Origin: Bacteroidota bacterium
GTDB taxonomy: Bacteria; Bacteroidota; Bacteroidia; Bacteroidales; VadinHA17
Direction of reading: 5' to 3'
Assembly: GCA_030613125.1 (NCBI GenBank)
Contig: JAUWMO010000090.1
Coordinates: forward strand, 1-10,809
Length of the DNA: 10,809 nucleotides
The translations under genes were made by a program, and so were the position numbers. Every line of letters begins with the position of its first letter. Positions within the stretch are counted from its first letter, which is position 1. The notes under the pieces are model-generated. The model did not search any database. It had not been told where the DNA came from and saw only the letters and a program-made list of their open reading frames with translations. Positions 5,985 to 10,809 of this stretch are shown piece by piece.

Positions 5985-8003
5985 ATGAAGACTCCCGAAA
6001 TAATCCGGAACGACCCCTGGCTGAAACCATATGAAAAGGTAATTGTTGACAGATTGGAGTTTGCTGAAAAGAAAGAGAAAGAGCTGACAGGTGATTCAAC
6101 GCTGAGTGATTTTGCAAATGGTCATCTGTTTTTTGGTTTACATAAAGACGGTGATGGCTGGGTTTTCAGGGAGTGGGCACCAAATGCCACTCAAATGTTT
6201 CTGACAGGTACATTCTCAGGATGGCAGGATTCCATGGAATTTGCATTTTCTAAAACTAATTCCGGTGTATGGGAGATACACCTTCCAATTGAAAAGTTGT
6301 GCCATAAGGATCTTTACAGATTATCGATCCATTGGGAGGGTGGCCAGGGAGACCGGATACCTGCCTGGGCAACCAGGATTATACAGGACGAGAGTTCAAA
6401 GATGTTCAGTGCTCAGGTCTGGGATCCGCCGGAAAAGTACAAATGGAAAAACAACAGTTATAAAAGAACTTCAGAGCCTTCGTTGATATACGAAGCACAC
6501 ATTGGAATGGCTTCAGAAAATGAAGGTATTAGTACCTATCGCTATTTCAGGGATGAAGTTCTTCCCAGAATTGTTAAGTTAGGTTACAACACCATTCAGT
6601 TAATGGCCATTCAGGAGCATCCTTACTATGGGTCTTTTGGTTATCATGTTTCGAGTTTTTTTGCCCCATCATCCAGGTTTGGTACACCTGAAGACCTTAA
6701 ATCACTTATTGATACTGCTCATGAATCGGGCATATTCGTTATAATGGACCTGGTACATTCACACTCCGTGAAAAACGTTAATGAAGGGCTTGCCCTGTTT
6801 GACGGTACTTCATACCTCTATTTTCACGACGGACCAAGAAGAGAGCATATTGCCTGGGATTCTTTATGTTTTGATTACGGGAAAAATGAAGTATTGCATT
6901 TTCTCCTTTCCAATTGCAAGTACTGGCTCGATAAATTCCGTTTTGACGGATTCAGGTTCGATGGAGTCACAAGTATGCTTTATCTTGACCACGGTTTATC
7001 AAGAAATTTTACTTCCTATGATGACTATTTTGATGGAGGCCAGGATATGGATGCAATAACCTATCTTTTCCTGGCTAATAAGCTTATTCATGAAGTCAGA
7101 CCTGATGCCATTTCAGTGGCAGAGGAGATGAGTGGAATGCCCGGACTGGCAACACCTGTAGAAAAAGGCGGAATGGGATTTGACTATCGCCTGGCAATGG
7201 GAATACCTGATTACTGGATTAAAATAATTAAGGAAAGAACAGATGAGCTATGGAATGTTTCGGAAATGTACCATGAGCTTAGCAACCACAGGGCTGATGA
7301 AAAAACCATCGGATATGCCGAATCACATGACCAGGCCCTTGTTGGAGATAAGACAATAATATTCAGGCTGATAGACAAAGAAATTTATTTCAGCATGAAT
7401 AAGTCAAATCAGAATCTGCTGATTGACAGAGGGATTGCTCTTCATAAAATGATCAGGTTAGCAACAATTTCAACTGCCGGAGGAGGATATCTGAATTTTA
7501 TGGGAAATGAGTTCGGGCATCCGGAATGGATTGATTTCCCGCGGGAGGGCAATGCCTGGTCATATAAATATGCACGCAGGCAATGGTCTCTTGTTGATCA
7601 TCCTGATCTACGCTATGCTGATCTGGCAAAGTTCGATAATGCTATGATCAGCCTGATAAGGGAAGAGAGATGTCTTGATATTCCTTTTCCGTACAAAAGA
7701 TTTACTCATGAATCTGATCAGGTACTGGCCTATGACAGGGGAGCCCTGCTGTTTGTTTTTAATTTTAATCCCGTCCGGTCATTTACAGATTACGGGATTC
7801 CTGTAGAATCAGGGAAATATAAATTGGTTTTGAATTCTGATGAGCCTGGTTTTGGCGGTTTTGGCAGAGTTGAAAACAATATTTTGTACTACGCACAAAG
7901 GGAAGGAAAACTGACATCATCAGTTCTCCATCTTTTAAAACTTTATCTTCCCAACCGCACGGCTCTTGTTTTTAAGAAACTACCTGGAAAGAAGATTTAT
8001 TAG
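5985..8003 (+). CDS. glgB: 1,4-alpha-glucan (glycogen) branching enzyme, eukaryote-like GH13_8 type
   Basis: The enzyme cuts an alpha-1,4-glucan and transfers the segment to form alpha-1,6 branches in glycogen. The 672-residue protein has an N-terminal CBM48-like domain (about 55-145, WVFREWAPNATQMFLTGTFSGW), a GH13 barrel (about 165-560) and a C-terminal beta domain (about 575-667). The four GH13 signature regions are intact: DLVHSHSVKN (255-264); GFRFDGVTS with nucleophile Asp326; VAEEMSGMPG with acid/base Glu380; and YAESHDQ with Asp449. SGMP after region III and the ending LNSDEPGFGGFGRV resemble eukaryotic and Bacteroidota enzymes more than the E. coli GlgB type. No other glycogen gene lies nearby. 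A candidate promoter and a weak terminator flank the gene, so it is probably transcribed alone. Confidence 0.95.
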   Translation: MKTPEIIRNDPWLKPYEKVIVDRLEFAEKKEKELTGDSTLSDFANGHLFFGLHKDGDGWVFREWAPNATQMFLTGTFSGWQDSMEFAFSKTNSGVWEIHLPIEKLCHKDLYRLSIHWEGGQGDRIPAWATRIIQDESSKMFSAQVWDPPEKYKWKNNSYKRTSEPSLIYEAHIGMASENEGISTYRYFRDEVLPRIVKLGYNTIQLMAIQEHPYYGSFGYHVSSFFAPSSRFGTPEDLKSLIDTAHESGIFVIMDLVHSHSVKNVNEGLALFDGTSYLYFHDGPRREHIAWDSLCFDYGKNEVLHFLLSNCKYWLDKFRFDGFRFDGVTSMLYLDHGLSRNFTSYDDYFDGGQDMDAITYLFLANKLIHEVRPDAISVAEEMSGMPGLATPVEKGGMGFDYRLAMGIPDYWIKIIKERTDELWNVSEMYHELSNHRADEKTIGYAESHDQALVGDKTIIFRLIDKEIYFSMNKSNQNLLIDRGIALHKMIRLATISTAGGGYLNFMGNEFGHPEWIDFPREGNAWSYKYARRQWSLVDHPDLRYADLAKFDNAMISLIREERCLDIPFPYKRFTHESDQVLAYDRGALLFVFNFNPVRSFTDYGIPVESGKYKLVLNSDEPGFGGFGRVENNILYYAQREGKLTSSVLHLLKLYLPNRTALVFKKLPGKKIY

Positions 8004-8011
8004 TCTGCTTT

Positions 8012-8039
8012 AGTCAAGACCTGACTTCTCTCTTTTTTT
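8012..8039 (+). terminator. Probable terminator of the branching enzyme gene
   Basis: AGTCA-AGACC-TGACT (8012-8026) forms a short five-pair stem and is followed by TCTCTC and seven T (8033-8039), nine bases past the stop codon. The stem is weak but the position and T-run fit an intrinsic terminator. Confidence 0.45.
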
Positions 8040-8072
8040 GTAATAAAGTACATTAATTACATGTAATAAGTG

Positions 8073-8329
8073 AATTTCCCTGGCAAAGAAGTTAAAAACC
8101 TGGCATTACTATCCGACAGCTATTTGTATAAGGATGTTTTAGCCTGGCAAAATATCAACAAACCTGAAGGGCTTGAACTTTTACTAAAAGGACTTGCACT
8201 TCAGTTAGGGAATGAGGTATTGTCATCTTTCATCCTTCATCTTTCCAAAGGACCTTTTTTATGCTTTATTTGTTATGGATTGGATTTGCTCCAATTGAGA
8301 CCAGAAATGTATCAATAAAAATTAACTGA
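8073..8329 (+). pseudogene. Remnant of a DUF4143-type AAA ATPase gene
   Basis: An open stretch (8070-8318, preceded by two stop codons) encodes FPGKEVKNLALLSDSYLYKD followed by KPEGLELLLKGLALQLGNEV (about 8076-8219). This matches the middle of bacterial AAA ATPases with a C-terminal DUF4143 domain, where SYLYKDxL and KPxxLxxLLxALALQxGxEV are typical. Such proteins run to roughly 380-400 residues; here the P-loop half and the C-terminus are absent. After GNEV the frame no longer fits the family, but another frame from 8219 reads IVIFHPSSFQRT, which may correspond to the VIFxLPSFSRN segment that follows. That would imply an internal deletion plus frame change, ending at the stop 8327-8329. No start codon with promoter is visible. 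The rest of the 8004-8435 gap shows only a weak terminator and an imperfect palindrome (8359-8374). Confidence 0.7.
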
Positions 8330-8435
8330 GGTAAGATTTTTTATTTTTTTTCTATTTATGTCAGCTTGCCGACAATATGTTTAGCAAAAGAAAAGGATGT
8401 TTGCTACATATTAATTCAAACAAAAAAATGTAATT

Positions 8436-8945
8436 ATGAAAAAACATGTTGTCAAATTGTTCATTCTGATATTAGCCGTTATTTCTTTTACTGCGTGTCA
8501 GAAAGAATCTGGTTTCTTATCAGAGCCTGAAGATTCATTTGAAAGTGCTTCTTTTAAATCTAAAAAGATGGACAAGGGATTTATCCATGGTATCGTTGTC
8601 GATATTGATGGAGAAGATTATTACTTCGCTGGTGCACCCGATGGACAAAATGGTACTAATGATGTCCCGGGTCATTATTGGGTTCAGGCCGGACCAAATC
8701 AGGTTGTAGGTAAACACTACAATACGGGTCCATTTGGAATGTCAAGTTGGTGGTCTTCTGATGCTGACGATGGTGCCTTGCTTTATAAAGTGCATGGGAT
8801 TATTGATACCTGGTCTGTAGAAAAAGCAGGTTTTTATGCCAGTAGAGGTTATGTCCATCGACATGAATTCGTTTCGATATCTTCAGGAGAATTTCATCCA
8901 ACCAAAGTTGTATGGTTGAAAAATACGGCTAAGTTTTACTCTTGA
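8436..8945 (+). CDS. Lipoprotein of unknown family, truncated by a frameshift
   Basis: The reading frame gives 169 residues. The N-terminus MKKHVVKLFILILAVISFTAC is a lipoprotein signal with lipid Cys21, so the product should sit in the cell envelope. A Ser/Glu-rich linker leads to a compact domain from about residue 48, with GIVVDIDGEDYYFAGAPDG, VPGHYWVQAG, GKHYNTGP, WWSSDADD and GYVHRHEF. The many Trp, Tyr and His suggest a folded extracytoplasmic beta domain. I cannot name the family, though similar Bacteroidota lipoproteins probably exist. The stop at 8943-8945 appears premature, because a neighbouring frame stays open for 38 more sensible codons to 9048. The start ATG at 8436 is clear from the signal peptide. 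Confidence 0.75.
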   Translation: MKKHVVKLFILILAVISFTACQKESGFLSEPEDSFESASFKSKKMDKGFIHGIVVDIDGEDYYFAGAPDGQNGTNDVPGHYWVQAGPNQVVGKHYNTGPFGMSSWWSSDADDGALLYKVHGIIDTWSVEKAGFYASRGYVHRHEFVSISSGEFHPTKVVWLKNTAKFYS

Positions 8946-9048
8946 TGGAGGACCTGGCGCTCCCGATCCCCCTTATGAGCATGAAGTAACTCCTGGAGTT
9001 GACTTCAAATTTCCTAATAATGGATTTAAACCATATCCGGAAGATTAG
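8935..9048 (+). pseudogene. Out-of-frame 3' tail of the preceding lipoprotein gene
   Basis: From 8935 a second frame reads FTLDGGPGAPDPPYEHEV, then TPGVDFKFPNNGFKPYPED and a TAG at 9046-9048. It joins the upstream product smoothly if one T is removed from the TTTT run at 8934-8937 (K-F-T-L instead of K-F-Y-S-stop). The restored protein would have 203 residues. The cause is either a real single-base insertion or a sequencing error in a homopolymer. Confidence 0.65.
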
Positions 9049-9089
9049 AAGAATATACCACATTAAATTATGTAAAACAAAATAAAAAA

Positions 9090-9227
9090 CCGGTCCAACT
9101 ACTATTGTCAAACAAACCCGGATTGTGATCCGGACCGGAATGGAAATATCCGAACAAATCGGGAGGGAAAGATCCATATCCCTCCCTGCATGTATTATCC
9201 GCCAGAATGAATGATTTATTCTTCCGG
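9090..9227. other. Cluster of three stem-loops between convergent genes
   Basis: Three inverted repeats follow one another. CCGGTCC (9090-9096) pairs with GGACCGG (9132-9138) and overlaps an alternative inner hairpin CCGGAT-TGTG-ATCCGG (9118-9133). GGGAGGGA (9161-9168) pairs with TCCCTCCC (9179-9186) around a 10-base loop. A bulged stem lies at 9202-9227. They sit between the convergent lipoprotein and TPR genes. None has a proper T-run, so factor-independent termination is uncertain. The gap 9049-9268 holds no credible gene. Confidence 0.5.
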
Positions 9228-9268
9228 TCTGCCCTGCTAATCAGTCTGACAGGTGTTCCAAAAAAAAA

Positions 9269-10069
9269 TTATTTCTCCACTTGCAAACTATCAAAGAGGG
9301 CCTTGGCCTTCAGTGCTTTATCAGAAGAAACAGTCCAATTGGTATCCAAATCATAAGCTTTCATAAAGCTTTCATAAGCGGAACCATACTCCTCCACTTT
9401 CATATAATAATCACCTTTAGAATCATATGGATTAGGTAAGTCAGGTTCCAGTTCAAGGTATTTGTCAAATGCAACTTCAGCACTATCGAATCGCTCAAGT
9501 GCCATATAGGTATAACCAAGACTGTTATAAAGTGGGGCCGGATCATCTGTTATCTCAATGGCTTTTTTAGTGGTTTGGGCAGAACTTTCATAATCTTCTA
9601 TTAAATATTGATAAAAGCTGAGCCAACTGTATGCCTCTGCATCATTCGGATATAGCTCCACCAGCTCTTCTCCAATTGCTGTAACATCAGTATTTTCATT
9701 TTCTAATAATTTCTTCAGGGTTTCTTTTAATAGTTCTTCCCCTTCACTCAGTCCGGCCTCAATATTAACAGCTTTCTCAGCATATTCTTTGAATCTATCA
9801 ATATTATCAAAATACAGATCAAAAGAGGCAAGCTGGTAAAAGGCCATAAAAAGATCGGGATCTTCCTCAATGGCTTTATTGAAGAGCTCTCTGGCTTTGG
9901 CCAACTCCACCTTTTTAGAGGCGTCAATAGCCTTGTCATACAATTCTTTGGCAACTTCCGATTTTGTAGTAACAGGGATATTTTCTTCTTTTACTTCCTG
10001 TTTACAAAATGTAAGAACAATTAGAAAGAAGACAGTGATTAACACTCCGGTAATGGTTTGTTTTTTCAT
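9269..10069 (-). CDS. TPR-repeat lipoprotein
   Basis: The 266-residue protein starts with MKKQTITGVLITVFFLIVLTFC, a lipoprotein signal with lipid Cys22 (LTFC lipobox). The rest is built of tetratricopeptide repeats. Recognisable units are AKARELFNKAIEEDPD, NDAEAYSWLSFYQYL, APLYNSLGYTYMALERFDSA, VAFDKYLELEPDLPN and PYDSKGDYYMKVEEYGSA, giving about five or six repeats, the middle ones degenerate. TPRs form helical scaffolds for protein-protein contacts, so the product is probably an envelope-anchored adaptor; the partner is unknown. An in-frame ATG at 10102 would add 11 residues, but it lies only five bases after a consensus -7 box, so the transcript would start at or past it. I therefore choose 10069. 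Confidence 0.85.
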   Translation of the reverse strand: MKKQTITGVLITVFFLIVLTFCKQEVKEENIPVTTKSEVAKELYDKAIDASKKVELAKARELFNKAIEEDPDLFMAFYQLASFDLYFDNIDRFKEYAEKAVNIEAGLSEGEELLKETLKKLLENENTDVTAIGEELVELYPNDAEAYSWLSFYQYLIEDYESSAQTTKKAIEITDDPAPLYNSLGYTYMALERFDSAEVAFDKYLELEPDLPNPYDSKGDYYMKVEEYGSAYESFMKAYDLDTNWTVSSDKALKAKALFDSLQVEK

Positions 10070-10107
10070 GATTTCAGGATTTAAGTGGTTAATATAATTC
10101 ATTTTAG

Positions 10108-10138
10108 CAAATTTACGGAATTATTTAACACAAGTCAA
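10108..10138 (-). promoter_or_regulatory. Bacteroidota-type promoter of the TPR lipoprotein gene
   Basis: On the minus strand TTG (10138-10136) is followed after 20 bases by TAAATTTG (10115-10108), a full match to TTG / TAnnTTTG. The expected transcript start is near 10102, leaving a leader of about 33 nt before the ATG at 10069. Confidence 0.7.
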
Positions 10139-10250
10139 GTTCAGATCATTGTACCCAGTTAATTTTGTATTTGATTAGTTACAGGTTGCAGGTTACTTGT
10201 AGGATGAGAGTTCCGGATTTTTTTATTGGAATGTTTTACGCCGTGCTACA

Positions 10251-10311
10251 ACCAATTGGTCGGGATACACCTACAGGTTGGCCATCGCAAAGTCGGAATC
10301 CTGACTCCGAC
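10251..10311. repeat. REP-like palindromic segment
   Basis: A perfect 10-bp palindrome ACCAATTGGT (10251-10260) is followed by a GC-richer stretch and the hairpin GTCGGAATCCTGACTCCGAC (10292-10311), with six terminal pairs and a partly paired centre. The style differs from the AT-rich surroundings and recalls extragenic palindromic repeats. Whether it recurs in the genome is unknown. The 10103-10395 gap otherwise shows the TPR gene promoter and a terminator-like hairpin. Confidence 0.45.
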
Positions 10312-10356
10312 GACCAAGACAATGTATTTTTGAAAAAACTGATTAGTCTCTGCAAG

Positions 10357-10375
10357 AAAACTTGCATTTTGCAAG
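10357..10375 (-). terminator. Probable terminator of the right-edge gene
   Basis: On the minus strand CTTGCA-AAA-TGCAAG (10375-10361) forms a six-pair hairpin followed by TTTT (10360-10357), 20 bp past the stop codon at 10396. A third copy of the hexamer (TGCAAG, 10351-10356) allows an alternative pairing with the middle arm. Confidence 0.45.
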
Positions 10376-10395
10376 CACTAATTATTCAGCACCTA

Positions 10396-10809
10396 TTATT
10401 TATCATATATCAACGTTGCTTTTCTCTCTCCCATCGGTGTTAAGTGTGAAGATTCAATTGACATAGATTTCCCTCCATCTTCCAATTTCCAGGTTTCAAC
10501 AATTTTGATTTCCATGGTTTGCCCATTTCTGTCAAAAACCATTTTTGAAGAAATAGTAATAGAATTACCATCTTCTGACCATGTTACAATTGATTTTCTT
10601 GTTCTGTTGCGTGTAGTGTTTTCACACTCCTTCCCATCTAAAGTATATTTTTCCGTAGATTTCATTTCCTGACCGTCCCGATTCATCGAAAGTCTTTCAA
10701 TTGTCAACTCATTTCCTTTCTGAAGGATTGTTAATTTTAAGGACGTACGAAATCTGCCTTCACCCAAATTGCGTTTTGCTTTATTAAAAGTCCAGTCACC
10801 CGAAAAATT
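10396..10809 (-). CDS. Probable lipocalin-like exported protein, N-terminus outside window
   Basis: The frame is open to the right edge, giving 137 visible residues, so the gene is partial at its 5' end. The visible part starts with FSGDWTFNKAKRNLGEGRF, which resembles the xFSGTWxLNxxKS opening of small Bacteroidota beta-barrel proteins of lipocalin-like type. The rest is a series of alternating strands with polar turns (KLTILQKGNELTIERL, SIVTWSEDGNSITISSKMV, IVETWKLEDGGKSMSIESS) and ends in GERKATLIYDK. This fits an antiparallel beta barrel or sandwich. A signal peptide is expected just upstream but cannot be seen. A TTG at 10767 should not be taken as the start. Ligand and role are unknown. 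Confidence 0.7.
   Translation of the reverse strand, partial: NFSGDWTFNKAKRNLGEGRFRTSLKLTILQKGNELTIERLSMNRDGQEMKSTEKYTLDGKECENTTRNRTRKSIVTWSEDGNSITISSKMVFDRNGQTMEIKIVETWKLEDGGKSMSIESSHLTPMGERKATLIYDK

Noticed and set aside
8359..8374. Imperfect 16-bp palindrome TGTCAGCTTGCCGACA upstream of the 8436 lipoprotein gene
   Set aside because: One short imperfect copy, no second site and no clear promoter beside it; not enough to call an operator.
8929..9177. Minus-strand 82-codon hydrophobic open frame
   Set aside because: It is antisense to the 3' part of the frameshifted lipoprotein gene and to the stem-loop region; the hydrophobicity follows from AT-rich antisense codons.
10070..10102. Upstream ATG of the TPR lipoprotein
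   Set aside because: It is only five bases past a consensus -7 element, so the transcript would hardly include it, and the lipoprotein signal begins at the ATG at 10069.
10165..10443. Plus-strand 92-codon open frame near the right edge
   Set aside because: It runs through the REP-like hairpin and into the antisense of the right-edge gene; its composition is not protein-like.
1..10809. CRISPR array, tRNA, rRNA, intact insertion sequence or defence operon
   Set aside because: I looked for regular spaced repeats, cloverleaf-like segments, transposase or integrase motifs and defence domains and found none; the only ATPase trace is the decayed fragment at 8073-8329.

Overview
The window looks like a chromosomal stretch from a member of the Bacteroidota, probably an environmental Bacteroidales/Marinilabiliales-like lineage. 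Four things point there: AT-rich intergenic DNA; Bacteroidota-type promoters (TTG, about 19-20 bases, then TAnnTTTG), complete upstream of greA and of the TPR lipoprotein; several short lipoproteins with a classical lipobox; and a eukaryote-type (GH13_8-like) glycogen branching enzyme. The lineage is inferred from protein and promoter style, not from a marker-gene search.

Layout, left to right. The 3' part of ruvC (+, 2-304) meets a convergent operon greA-HIT (-, 1214-333). The greA leader holds a hairpin followed by a U-rich tract. Next come two minus-strand genes of unknown function: an acidic membrane-anchored protein (1903-1349) and a small lysine-rich exported protein (2284-1976). Divergent from them is a lipoprotein with a Rieske-derived fold that has lost both ligand histidines (+, 2316-2804). 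A GC-rich, hairpin-rich block (about 2815-3095) separates it from ahcY (-, 4604-3180). The ahcY-ribF gap carries two 20-bp palindromes spaced 24 bp apart. ribF (-, 5839-4910) and the branching enzyme gene (+, 5985-8003) are divergent, and each has a TAnnTTTG box close to its start.

The right part is less orderly. 8073-8329 holds a decayed piece of a DUF4143-type AAA ATPase gene. 8436-9048 holds a lipoprotein gene of unknown family that is broken by one frameshift near its 3' end. A run of stem-loops follows, then a TPR lipoprotein (-, 10069-9269), a REP-like hairpin region, and the 3' part of a gene for a probable secreted beta-barrel-like protein (-, running off the right edge).

Functionally the known genes are housekeeping: Holliday junction resolution (ruvC), transcript cleavage (greA), the activated methyl cycle (ahcY), FMN/FAD synthesis (ribF) and glycogen branching. 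They do not form one pathway. I see no defence system, CRISPR array, tRNA, rRNA or intact mobile element. The more interesting signals lie in the intergenic DNA (GC-rich island, twin palindromes, greA leader hairpin, REP-like hairpin) and in the two broken genes.
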